Shown: one piece after another, positions 29,797 through 38,800 of the stretch
Numbering within the stretch: the stretch's first letter is position 1
Layout: each line of letters starts with the position of its first letter
Origin: Hahella sp. HNIBRBA332
GTDB taxonomy: Bacteria > Pseudomonadota > Gammaproteobacteria > Pseudomonadales > Oleiphilaceae
DNA length: 64,000 bases
NCBI RefSeq assembly: GCF_030719035.1
Contig: NZ_CP132203.1
Span: 1,674,001 to 1,738,000 of the forward strand
Reading direction: 5' to 3'
Position numbers and translations under genes: made by a program
Notes under the pieces: model-generated
What the model saw: only the letters and a program-made list of their open reading frames with translations
What the model was told of the DNA's origin: nothing
Database searches by the model: none

Positions 29797-30087
29797 ATGA
29801 GTCAGAAAAGGTCGTATAAGCAGTATACAAAAGAGTTTAAAGAAGAGGCCGTTTCCTTGGTGCGCGACCAAAGTTATTCCGTTCCAGAAGCGGCTAAATC
29901 CCTCGGTATTAGCCCCACTATGCTCTACAAGTGGAAGGAAAAAATTGAAGCTCAGCTTGAAAACCAGGTTCTGGCTGAAGACGAGCGCGCCGAGTTAAAA
30001 CGGCTTCGCAAAGAAAACAAAGAACTACGCATGGAAAAGGAAATCCTAAAAAAGGCTTCGGCCTTCTTCGCGAAAGAAATGAAATAA
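29797..30087 (+). CDS. IS3-family transposase OrfA
   Basis: The 96-residue protein has a helix-turn-helix (YTKEFKEEAVSLVRD, VPEAAKSLGISPTMLYKWK) and a leucine-zipper end with RKENKELRMEKEILKKASA, the standard OrfA layout. It appears intact. Its stop overlaps the start of the orfB frame, where IS3 elements make a fusion by frameshifting. Confidence 0.9.
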   Translation: MSQKRSYKQYTKEFKEEAVSLVRDQSYSVPEAAKSLGISPTMLYKWKEKIEAQLENQVLAEDERAELKRLRKENKELRMEKEILKKASAFFAKEMK

Positions 30088-30553
30088 AGTTCGCCTTCAT
30101 TCAAGCAGAGTCGAAATTCTTCCCAGTGAAAGGGTTGTGCCGGGCTCTGCGTGTAAGTCGATCAGCCTACTATGCCTGGCGTCAGCGCCCGGAGCCGGTG
30201 ATCCATTTTGATGAACTTCGTCTATATCGGCGAATGAAGCGATGGTTTAAAGCTTCTCGAAGTAGTCTGGGCAGTCGGGAGATGATGAAGAAGCTACGCG
30301 AAGAAGGCTTTCAGATAGGGCGAGTATGGGGGACGTGGGAGCCTGTTGGGACAATGCGGTGGTTGAGCGCTTTTTTGGCAGCCTTAAGCATGACTGGATA
30401 TTAAAAATCTCTCAGCCTACCCGAGAGCACATGGAACAGGATGTGGCAGCCTACATGAGATATTACAATCTCGAAAGACTGCATACGGCGAACAATGATA
30501 TGTCGCCGGTTAATTATGAAAACTCTCTCAGGCAAGTGTCCGGTGAGGTTTGA
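30084..30553 (+). pseudogene. IS3-family transposase OrfB remnant
   Basis: The frame begins with KFAFIQAESKFFPVKGLCRA and runs in one phase to FQIGR near 30320. It then continues in another phase from GDVGACWDNAVVERFFGSLK to the end. The whole segment with the first two catalytic Asp residues is missing, so the transposase cannot be active. The junction is at about 30320-30326 and also shifts the frame. Confidence 0.88.
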
Positions 30554-30576
30554 CCAGAACATCCTACCAATAACAG

Positions 30577-30616
30577 AAAAGGCGCATCCACGGGTTTAAG
30601 CCGGAGAGGCGCCTTT
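30577..30616 (-). terminator. Terminator hairpin, probably of the MFS gene
   Basis: AAAGGCGC and GCGCCTTT flank an inner CGG...CCG stem. Read on the minus strand the hairpin is followed by TTTTCTG. It would end the leftward MFS transcript, but the IS256 copy at 30676-31989 now separates it from that gene. Confidence 0.55.
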
Positions 30617-30675
30617 AGCCCCAGTAAACTTGAGCTTTTACATATATAGCGACAGCTGATTAGGCTAATGGGGCA

Positions 30676-31989
30676 GAGACTGTAATTTAATTTGTGTATC
30701 TGCCTATCACTAGTACCCTATAGCGGGGTTAAGGATAGGTAGACAATGAACCAGAAAGAATTAGAAGCATTTGCCCGTGAGGCAGCCAAATCTCTGAAAA
30801 CAGAAAAGGATCTCAACGAGTTCCGTCAGATGCTCACCAAGGCGACCGTGGAAGCCGCGCTCAATGCAGAGCTGGATGTGCATCTGGGATACGAGAAACA
30901 TCAATCTTCAAATTCAGACAATAGCCGTAACGGCTATTCCAGCAAGACCCTCCGTACCGAGGACGGTCAGTTTGAAGTTAATACTCCCAGAGATCGTCAG
31001 GGCAGCTTTGAGCCTCTACTGGTCAAGAAGCAGCAGACCCGCTTCACCACCATGGACGACAAGATTCTCAGCCTCTACGCCAAAGGCATGAGCACCCGAG
31101 AGATCGTGGCCACCTTTAAGGAAATGTATGGCGCGGATGTCTCTCCCACCTTAATCTCCAAAGTCACGGATGCCGTGATTGAGCGGGTGGTGGAATGGCA
31201 GTCTCGTCCTCTGGATGCGGTTTATCCCATCGTATACCTGGACTGTATTGTGGTGAAGATCCGCCAGGATAAGCAGGTGATCAACAAGGCGATCTATCTT
31301 GCCTTGGGAGTGAATCTGGAAGGTCACAAAGAACTGTTAGGGATGTGGATCTCTGAAACCGAAGGGGCGAAGTTCTGGCTTAATGTGCTGACCGAGTTAC
31401 AGAACCGGGGCGTGAAGGACATTCTGATCGCCTGTGTGGATGGTCTGAAGGGTTTCCCCGAAGCGATCAATACCGTGTATCCCCAAACCCGGATACAGCT
31501 CTGTATCGTGCACATGGTGCGCAATGCGGTGAAGTATGTGCCATGGAAAGACTATAAGCCGGTCACAACAGATCTGAAGCGGATCTACCAATCGGCCACC
31601 GAAGAGGAAGCCCTCTCAGAGCTGGACAAATTTGCCGAACGATGGGATGAGAAATATCCCCAGATCAGCCGATCCTGGCGGCTTCACTGGGAGAATCTCA
31701 ACACTCTGTTCCGCTACCCGGAAGACATTCGCAGGGCCATCTACACGACCAATGCCATTGAGTCCCTTAACAGCGTCATTAGGAAAGTGATCAAGAAACG
31801 GAAGCTGTTCCCCACGGATGATTCCGCGAGAAAGGTGGTGTATCTGGCGATCATGGATGCGTCGAAGAAATGGACGATGCCGATCAGGAATTGGAAGTCA
31901 GCGCTGAACCGATTTATGATCGAGTTCGAAGATCGCTTAACGGAGTATCTTTAATAACCAGGCAGATACACAGAATTATTTACAGGGTC
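30676..31989 (+). mobile_element. IS256-family element, copy 1
   Basis: The element is 1314 bases. Its ends are 30-base imperfect inverted repeats, 24 of 30 matching (outer GAGACTGTAA at the left, TTACAGGGTC at the right). A 9-base target duplication, AATGGGGCA, flanks it at 30667-30675 and 31990-31998. The second copy at 50341-51654 is the same length and encodes the identical protein. The insertion lies at the 3' end of the MFS gene. Confidence 0.93.
30746..31954 (+). CDS. IS256-family transposase (copy 1)
   Basis: The 402-residue protein has the IS256 (Mutator-like) signature: LDCIVVKIRQD with the first Asp, ILIACVDGLKGFPEAI with the second, and the TTNAIESLNSVIRKV motif with the Glu. It appears complete and likely active. 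The start is 70 bases inside the left end. Confidence 0.97.
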   Translation: MNQKELEAFAREAAKSLKTEKDLNEFRQMLTKATVEAALNAELDVHLGYEKHQSSNSDNSRNGYSSKTLRTEDGQFEVNTPRDRQGSFEPLLVKKQQTRFTTMDDKILSLYAKGMSTREIVATFKEMYGADVSPTLISKVTDAVIERVVEWQSRPLDAVYPIVYLDCIVVKIRQDKQVINKAIYLALGVNLEGHKELLGMWISETEGAKFWLNVLTELQNRGVKDILIACVDGLKGFPEAINTVYPQTRIQLCIVHMVRNAVKYVPWKDYKPVTTDLKRIYQSATEEEALSELDKFAERWDEKYPQISRSWRLHWENLNTLFRYPEDIRRAIYTTNAIESLNSVIRKVIKKRKLFPTDDSARKVVYLAIMDASKKWTMPIRNWKSALNRFMIEFEDRLTEYL

Positions 31990-33146
31990 AATGGGGCATT
32001 CTTAGTTGCCCCACATACCCAACTGGCTTTCAGAAGAAGCAGTACGCACAGCCCGAGAACAACTAGCAATGCAGTTCCTAGCCCAGTGTTATTCGCTAAC
32101 AGACCAATTAGCGGTGGTCCTGCTAGCATTCCTCCATATCCCAGTGTCGAAATAGATGCCACTCCAATAGCTGGTTCGACTCCTGGCTGATTACCCGCTG
32201 CGTTAAACATGATTGGTGAAACCACTGAAAGCCCCAATCCAACGACTGCAAAGCCAATAATTGCCATTGCAGGCGATTCACAGAACAGTACGAGAGCCAT
32301 TCCCACAGTGGCAATTGACGCCAAAACTCTAACTAGGCTTACGTCACTGATTTTCTCTCTGAATCGATCGCCAAATAAACGGCCAAAAATCATCACTGCT
32401 GAGAATGCGGCATAGCCTAATGCTGCAACTGCTTCTGAAGCTCCTTTCTCAGAACTGAGTAACAATGCCCCCCAATCTGCTATAGCTCCTTCTGAGACCA
32501 TTGCGCACAACGCTAGGATGCCAATTCCAAATAAGGCTTTAGGTGGCATTTTGAATCCGTGGTTTTCTTCTTCTGCTTCTACCTTCTCTGGATCTGGGAC
32601 TAGATATGGTAGCGAAATTCCAAGCAGTATTAGTCCTGAAACCATGAGTATGCTGAAGTGTTTAATTGGCTCCAAATCAGAGAATATAAATGTACTTCCT
32701 GCGCCGATCATGCCTCCCACACTTGCCATTGCGAATAACGTAGACATACAAGGCTTCTGAATCAATCTTTCTAGATTAATCGCCTGAACCCCCATTGCAA
32801 CCTCCATAGCGCCCATCGAAAAGCCAAACAGGCAGAACGGAATCATAAGAGTCAACCAGCTATTGGCGACTCCTGCTATTAGAAGGCTTATGAGCAACAT
32901 GCACGTTGTAATGAGGGCCATATACCGGCTACCAATTGAGCGCAGAATAACACCCGCTACAGGAAACGAAATCAGTGCTCCCAGGCCTAGGCCTAACAAT
33001 GCTTGCCCCAGCTGCGCTTCGTTCAGATCTGTTTGGTTTTTAATGGCGGGCATTCTCGAAACAATACTTCCGTATGCTAAGCCATTTGCCATAAATAAGA
33101 ATTTACACGCCCATTTGGCATGGGGGAGTTTATTTGTTTGATTCAT
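31980..33146 (-). CDS. MFS transporter of the YbjJ type
   Basis: The 388-residue protein has about twelve membrane helices. The N-terminal SIVSRMPAIKNQTDLNEAQLG segment and GSRYMALITTCMLLISLLIA resemble the YbjJ branch of the major facilitator superfamily. The substrate is unknown. The last two residues (Thr-Leu) and the stop codon come from the IS256 end; without the insertion the frame would end in ...NAPLA. It is preceded by a 150-base multi-hairpin element. Confidence 0.85.
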   Translation of the reverse strand: MNQTNKLPHAKWACKFLFMANGLAYGSIVSRMPAIKNQTDLNEAQLGQALLGLGLGALISFPVAGVILRSIGSRYMALITTCMLLISLLIAGVANSWLTLMIPFCLFGFSMGAMEVAMGVQAINLERLIQKPCMSTLFAMASVGGMIGAGSTFIFSDLEPIKHFSILMVSGLILLGISLPYLVPDPEKVEAEEENHGFKMPPKALFGIGILALCAMVSEGAIADWGALLLSSEKGASEAVAALGYAAFSAVMIFGRLFGDRFREKISDVSLVRVLASIATVGMALVLFCESPAMAIIGFAVVGLGLSVVSPIMFNAAGNQPGVEPAIGVASISTLGYGGMLAGPPLIGLLANNTGLGTALLVVLGLCVLLLLKASWVCGATKNAPLTL

Positions 33147-33182
33147 AATAATTCCAAGACGCTAACGGACTGGTTGTTTGAT

Positions 33183-33331
33183 ATTAATTAGGCTGACAAA
33201 TAGCTTCCTCCTATTTGTCTAAAACGATAGGGCCTTATCCATTTCAGGCCCTGTCTCTCGCGGCTTGCAGCCGCGCAGGCGCATCCATGCGCCTAGCTAT
33301 TAACATGTCAACATCATTGCCATGTTAATAA
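33183..33331 (-). repeat. Multi-hairpin element, copy 1
   Basis: This segment is about 80% identical to 33967-34114. On the minus strand it can fold into five successive hairpins: TAACATG/CATGTTA, GGCGCAT/ATGCGCC, CGCGGCT/AGCCGCG, AGGGCCT/AGGCCCT and GACAAATAG/CTATTTGTC, the last with GGAGGAAG in the loop. It lies 36 bases upstream of the MFS start. It may be an mRNA leader or a small mobile repeat. Confidence 0.8.
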
Positions 33332-33555
33332 ATAAAATAAGCGGTTTGATGAATAGATATATTTGTTAATTCCGAATAATTAGAGGCGTGTGTGTAACGG
33401 TCCAATTAACCAGGAGTTTAGGAGTCAGAGCATTAACTAGATGTGCCGCGATAAGGTAGCAATCAGTCTGTGACAAAAAGAGTCGAGTATCCCTGCATAC
33501 ATTCCCATATAGGTCGTTAAATAAGGGGTATATCCCTTATTAATGAGGAATCCAG
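33332..33555. other. Intergenic stretch between repeat copy 1 and the VOC gene
   Basis: About 220 AT-rich bases with no recognisable gene. It is downstream of the VOC-fold gene at 33556 and upstream of the element that precedes the MFS gene. Confidence 0.4.
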
Positions 33556-33939
33556 CTACTTCTTTATATAGTGAGTAGCCTCGACATTATATCCGTCGGG
33601 ATCGTAGACAAAGGCTGCATGAAAACCGCTCTCTACCTTGTATCCTGGCGTTCTATTACCCATCCCCCCTGCTTTTATAGCGGCTGTGAGAAAAGCTTTA
33701 ACCTGTTCTTCGCTGGTCGCTCTAAAACAAAAATGTGGTCGAGGATCACATGCTTTCTTTCTCTTGGACTCAACAAGATATAGGCTTCCATATCGCTCTT
33801 TGGACTCCCCAAGCGCTACAACACGCACATCCTGGTCAACTTCAAATTTAACTTCATATCCAAGCGGCTTAAGAACAGCTCGATACCAAGCGAGGCTTTC
33901 TTCAATATTGGTTACATCAATAGAAAAGTGGTCTATCAC
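33556..33939 (-). CDS. VOC-fold (glyoxalase/bleomycin resistance-like) protein
   Basis: The start is GTG 33939, placed by alignment with the paralog at 34876-35259 and by a good AGGAG site 7 bases upstream. The protein has 127 residues: VIDHFSIDVTNIEESLAWYR, then a second beta-alpha unit ending DPDGYNVEAT. VOC proteins act as dioxygenases, glyoxalases or resistance proteins; the substrate is unknown. It follows multi-hairpin element copy 2. Confidence 0.85.
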   Translation of the reverse strand: MIDHFSIDVTNIEESLAWYRAVLKPLGYEVKFEVDQDVRVVALGESKERYGSLYLVESKRKKACDPRPHFCFRATSEEQVKAFLTAAIKAGGMGNRTPGYKVESGFHAAFVYDPDGYNVEATHYIKK

Positions 33940-33966
33940 CTTTATACTCCTGAATAAGTGATGATT

Positions 33967-34114
33967 ATTAATCCGGCTGACAATTAGCTTCCTTCTATTT
34001 GTCTGAAACGACAGAGCCTGCACATGTCTGGCCCTGTCTCCCGCGGCTCGCCGCCGCGCAGACGTATCCATGTGCTTAGTTATCAACATGTCAATATCAT
34101 TGCCATGTTAATAA
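33967..34114 (-). repeat. Multi-hairpin element, copy 2
   Basis: This is the partner of 33183-33331. It lies directly against the TetR stop codon (34115) and 28 bases upstream of the VOC gene start. Most stems are kept, though the GGCGCAT stem is eroded here and others keep G-U or single mismatches. Confidence 0.8.
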
Positions 34115-34663
34115 TTAGTCCTTACTTGCCTCTTTAAGCAGATAGGTGACAAGTTCTCTGCGCTGTTTTTCTGAATATGCCGGCTCAGGATAACTGTCCA
34201 TAAGAATCAAGCCCTCAATTGCGGTCCACAATGATAGAGCTCTGATAGGATCTTTCGCCTCTTCCGCAATACGAGCCCAGTAATCGCGATAAAAGCGCGT
34301 AAAAGGTTCAGTAATTGGTGGTTCTTCCGCCACAGCCGCTTGGAAGATACCTTGCGAGAAGTCATTCATCTTTTTTGACTCATCTGCAATTGCCAGAATC
34401 ATGCCCGTTAGTACTGGAAAAGGTACGTCTTTGGCTTTCTCTATTTCCTGTTCGACCAGCTCCCTTGTCTTCATGAACATGTCATCGACGATGGCGACTA
34501 CCAGATCCCGCTTCGTGGGGAAGTTGTGAGTGATTGCCCCGCGACTACACCCCAAGTCCTTACCGACGGCATCAAAGGTCAATTTACTCGGGCCTTGCTC
34601 TTGGATAATTTTCCTGGCTGAAGAAATGAAGTTCTCTAAGGTGAATTGTCGGCGTCTTGTCAT
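34115..34663 (-). CDS. TetR-family regulator
   Basis: The 182-residue protein has the TetR helix-turn-helix near the N terminus (LTFDAVGKDLGCSRGAITHNFPTKRDLV, listed as residues about 23-50) and a helical ligand domain. A long palindrome lies 9 bases before its start codon and probably serves for autorepression. The flanking VOC and MFS genes are the likely targets. Confidence 0.9.
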   Translation of the reverse strand: MTRRRQFTLENFISSARKIIQEQGPSKLTFDAVGKDLGCSRGAITHNFPTKRDLVVAIVDDMFMKTRELVEQEIEKAKDVPFPVLTGMILAIADESKKMNDFSQGIFQAAVAEEPPITEPFTRFYRDYWARIAEEAKDPIRALSLWTAIEGLILMDSYPEPAYSEKQRRELVTYLLKEASKD

Positions 34664-34672
34664 TTTACTTAA

Positions 34673-34706
34673 CCCATAACAAACAGAACGGTCTGTATGT
34701 TATGGG
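34673..34706 (-). promoter_or_regulatory. Palindromic operator upstream of the TetR gene
   Basis: The centre reads AACAGAACGGTCTGTATGTT, and the arms extend to CCCATAACA and TGTTATGGG. The two half sites match at all but one position over about 13 bases each. TetR-family proteins often bind such ACAGA...TCTGT palindromes. Confidence 0.75.
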
Positions 34707-34875
34707 GGAATGGAACGACTGTCAATACTCAATCAAACCCAATGTTGCTGAAGACAGTTATCTGGTGTCTGACCCCTTAGGTTTTTGCGCAAAGCTCGCC
34801 GTAATCAACCAGCTGTAGGCGCTTTCATAGCGACGGAGTAGTGTTTGCCGAGAAGAGAACTTAACTCAATAGCTA

Positions 34876-35259
34876 CTACTCTGCACCATAATAGGCGGCT
34901 TCGACGTTATAGCCATCAGGGTCGTAAACAAAGGCGGCAAAGTAGTCATGCTCTTCCCTGTAGCCTGGCGCTCCATTATCTGTTCCGCCAGCCGCTATAG
35001 CCGCTGCGTAAAAAGCTCTCACTTTCTCTTCGCTGCTTGCTTTAAAGCAAAAGTGGGGGCGTGGGTCACAGGCGCCTTTTTCCTTGGCCTCAATTAAATA
35101 CAGTTCTCCATGCTGAGCTTTCACTTCTCCAAGTCCAGCAACGCGAACACCATAGTCTGCGTCTGATTTAACCTCATAACCTAGCGGCTCAAGAGCCGCT
35201 CTATACCAGGCGAGGCTTTCATTGAAGTTAGTTACACATATTGAAAAATGATCAATCAT
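34876..35259 (-). CDS. VOC-fold protein, paralog
   Basis: The 127-residue protein begins MIDHFSICVTNFNESLAWYR and ends DPDGYNVEAAYYGAE. It is clearly paralogous to the protein at 33556-33939 along its length. An AAGGGGAC ribosome binding site precedes the start. It is 212 bases upstream of the TetR gene and reads in the same direction. Confidence 0.88.
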   Translation of the reverse strand: MIDHFSICVTNFNESLAWYRAALEPLGYEVKSDADYGVRVAGLGEVKAQHGELYLIEAKEKGACDPRPHFCFKASSEEKVRAFYAAAIAAGGTDNGAPGYREEHDYFAAFVYDPDGYNVEAAYYGAE

Positions 35260-35779
35260 TATTGTCCCCTTTTTATGTACTCATTAGCTTTTAGGCAGAA
35301 CACAACTAGCTTTGACAATAAACGTAGCTCAGATATGAATGGGCTCCAAGGTGCATTGAGCGTAGTTTAGTTATTGTCACAAGCAAACTCTGAGGGAATT
35401 ATAGAGACGATACCTGTCAACTTCTGTCAGGTATAAAGATCAATCACTGTAACACTCAGTGAATTTCCCACTCTATCAAATCGGGTCGTGGAGAGTGGCT
35501 TCTAACGATGAAATATATGGAGTGGTGAGTAAGCCCTCTGCTTTCAATGTGATGGCGACCTATGGGATTGAATTTATACATATTGCCATTGAAGGTAGGC
35601 CATCGGTGTACCTGACCTGCCGGAATGGTGCGAGGTCAAAAAGTGATCAGATGACAAAAATTTGGAGGGGGGTGGGTCAAATCTCTGATATCTGAGCAAC
35701 CAACACCGCACCCCTAAGTCTTTTTTTACACCCGCGAAATTAAAAATTTAGCCTTGGCCTTATTGCTCTCACTTTGGGC
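35260..35779. other. Intergenic region, no supported gene
   Basis: About 520 AT-rich bases between the VOC gene and the terminator of the RTX gene. A GTG-initiated open frame at 35459-35695 (78 codons) exists, without a good ribosome binding site or a recognisable motif. The inverted repeat ACCTGTCAACTTCTGTCAGGT is near 35412. Confidence 0.4.
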
Positions 35780-35804
35780 AAAAAAGGCCGTCTAGAAGAC
35801 GGCC
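35780..35804 (-). terminator. Rho-independent terminator of the RTX gene
   Basis: On the minus strand GGCCGTC and GACGGCC form a perfect 7-base stem (35786-35804), followed by a T-run (35785-35780), about 32 bases after the stop codon. Confidence 0.88.
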
Positions 35805-35835
35805 TGAGATAGAGTTAGATAACGGACGACAAGGC

Positions 35836-38800
35836 TTACCAAGCCGCCGCTATGGTCACGCTCGGCTGATTGTGCGGGTCGTGTGGAAGCAGGATTTCAC
35901 CGCCCGATGGCGCATCAAACGCCGCCATGGCGCTGACTAAGGCTTCAACCTTATGCCCCATGCCTGAATCATCCGCCAGAACCGGTTCCGGCCAATCCGA
36001 CATAGTGAACGCCGCCATGGTAGCCCCGCCTGTGCCAGGAATCACGTCTCCCCATACGCCAGTGGTATTGCCGGAAGCCAGGACCGCATCGCGGCCATGG
36101 CCGCTTTGGTCATGCACGGTAGTTCCTTCGCCTTCGCGGAAGTCGTACCAGAGGTGCAGGCCGCTTTCGTTGCCGGAAATCGTTGCGCTCCAGCTCGACG
36201 CTACCGCTTCGGCATCCTTGGCGTAATTCCAGACGCGCAGGTCGCCGAAACTTCCTTCCAGGTCTGCAACCGAGCTGTTCTTCGAAAGAGAGGCTAGAGG
36301 CAGATCGACGCCGAGCGCCAGGGTGTCTTTCAGCTCGCCATTTTCATACAAATGGGTTTGATTGCCTTCGCGCACCAGCGTCAGTTGCACCCATTCGCCG
36401 ATAGGGGCGGCGTAGTTGAACTTATAGTCGCCTTTGCCGTATGCAGTAATGCCCATATTGCCTCCACCATTCCATTGCGTCAGCCGTATGGAGGCTCCAG
36501 CGGAGTTCAGCAGGATTGACGCGCCGTCTTCATCAGGCGCCCGTTTCACCAACATCTCCAGCGTCCAATCACCACTCAAGTCTGACTCGCCAATGTTGGC
36601 TTGTCTGTTGGTGGATGGCAGCTTGAACTCATGATTAAACGGGTCTTCCGAAGCTGTGGGAGCAGGCGACACCGTCAAGGCGAACACATCCTCGGCGCTC
36701 GCTCCTGTGTTGTCCGTGGCTGTCACTTTGATTTCAAGATCGCTTGCGCTACTTGGCGCGCCGCTGAAGGTTTGCGTCGTTGCGTCAAAACTGAGCCACT
36801 CCGGCAATGGAGTTCCATCCGCCAGCGTTGCTGAGTAACTGAGCGCGTCGCCTTCGTCCACATCTGTGAAGCTTCCCGCAGGTACGCCAAAGCTCAATAC
36901 CTCGCCAGCCTTTGTCTCGACATCGATTAATGCAGCGCTGAGGGTAGGGGCGTGGTTGGGCTTTTCAACCGGTTCATCGCCTCCTGTTCCGGGTATGACG
37001 TCGCCCCACACGCCGGTAGTATTGCTGGAGTCCAGTGTTGCGTGGCGACCGTTACCGCTTTGATCATGAATGACCGTCCCTTCGCCTTCACGGAAGTCGT
37101 ACCAGAGATGCAGACTGTTGTCTTGGCCAGGGACTTTATCGTTTACGCCAATTAAGACCTCTTCAGCATGTTTTGCATAGCTCCATACTCTTATGTCGCC
37201 CAGACTGCCTTCGAGATCGCCGACACTACTGTTTTTCGAAAGCGTTGAGAGAGGCAGGTCGACGCCGAGCGCCAAGGTGTCTTTCAGCTCGCCATTTTCA
37301 TATAAATGTGTTTGATTGCCTTCGCGCACCAGCGTCAGTTGCACCCACTCGCCAATAGGTGCGGCGTAGTTGAACTTATAGTCGCCTTTGCCATATGCAG
37401 TAATGCCCATATTCCCGCCGCCATTCCATTGCGTCAGGCGTATGGAAGCGCCAGCTGAGTTCAGCAAGATCGACGCGCCGTCTTCATCTGGCGCGCGTTT
37501 CACCAGCATCTCCAGCGTCCAATCACCACTCAGGTCTAACTCGCCGATGTTGGCTTGTTTGTTGGTGGCTGGCAGTTTGAACTCGTGATTGAAGGGGTTT
37601 CCAGCGACTGTCTCTTCTGGCGCAACAAACAAAGCAAAGATATCAGATGTCGATGCGCCAGCGTTGTCTGTCGCTGTCACCTTAATATCAAAGTTGCCAG
37701 AGCGAGATGGCGCGCCACTGAAGGTGTGAGTTGCTTCATCAAAGCTGAGCCACTCCGGCAATGTGGCGCCATCCGCCAGCGTCGCCGAGTAACTGAGTGC
37801 GTCGCCTTCATCCACATCTGTGAAGCTTCCTGCAGGCACGTTAAAGTTCAATGCCTCGCCAACCCTTGTCTGAACATCGTTTAAGGCGGCGCTGAGGGTG
37901 GGGGTGTGGTTGGAGACTTCACTTGGCGTATCGTAGCCCGTCCCTGGAATGACCTCGCCCCATACGCTGGTGGTATTGCTGGAGTCCAGTGCTGCGTGGC
38001 GACCATTACCGCTTTGGTCATGAATGGTCATACCTTCACCTTCGCGGAAGTCGTACCAGAGGTACAAGCCTGTCTCTGCGCCGTTAAGCGGCGTGTCCCA
38101 GGCGATAGCCGCATCCTCGTATTCTTTGGCGTAGTTCCAAACCCGCACTTCGCCCAGGCTGGCGTCCAAGTCGGCGGTGCTATTGTTTTTGCCAAGCGTG
38201 GATAAAGGAAGGTTGATGGCGCCATCACGGACATGTCTCAAACTGCCATTGACAAGCAGAGATGTTACCGGGCCCTTCCTTATCAGTGTCAGCCGGACCC
38301 ATTGGTCCACTGGCGCGACATAGTCGAAGGTGTAGGCGGTCTTGCCGTAGACGGTCAGACCCATCTTTCCGCCTCCGTTCCATTGGGTCAGACTGATAGC
38401 GTTCTTGGAGGAATTAAGCAGCACTGATGCGCCGTCTGTAACTTGGCCTTGTTTGACCAGCACTTCCAGCGTCCAGTCGCCAGCGAGATCAGCTTCGCCA
38501 ATCGTGGCAATTCGATTGTTCTCCGGTAGTCGGAATTCATGGTTGGCGGGGTCTACTGGTCCGGGTTCAACCGTCAAGGTTAATAGGGCGTCAGTGGATG
38601 CGCCTGCCTTGTCTCTAGCCGTCACCTTGATGTCGTAGTCGCCAGGCTCGGCTGGTGTTCCTCTGAAGGTTTGCGTCTCAGGGTCAAAAACAAGCCATTC
38701 AGGGAGAAGCCCGCCTTCTTTAAGGGAAACAGAGTAGGTTAAAGCATCATTCTGGTCTGGATCGATAAAGCTGCCTGCCGGAATCGCAAAGCTCAACTCC

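Larger units (their letters stand above)
29730..30561 (+). mobile_element. IS3-family element, internally deleted
   Basis: Imperfect terminal inverted repeats of 26 bases, 17 matching, are at 29730-29755 and 30536-30561, each starting TGT and ending GGACAC toward the inside. They enclose orfA and a broken orfB. At 832 bases the element is about 400 bases short of a normal IS3 member. No target duplication was found next to these ends. Confidence 0.7.

Noticed and set aside
33183..34114. Integron attC sites
   Set aside because: The two repeats are separate hairpins in series, without the full-length dyad or the GTTRRRY/RYYYAAC ends, and they lie 5' of the genes rather than 3'. No integrase is present.
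35459..35695. GTG-initiated open frame of 78 codons
   Set aside because: No ribosome binding site, no motif and AT-rich context; kept only as a remark under the intergenic region.
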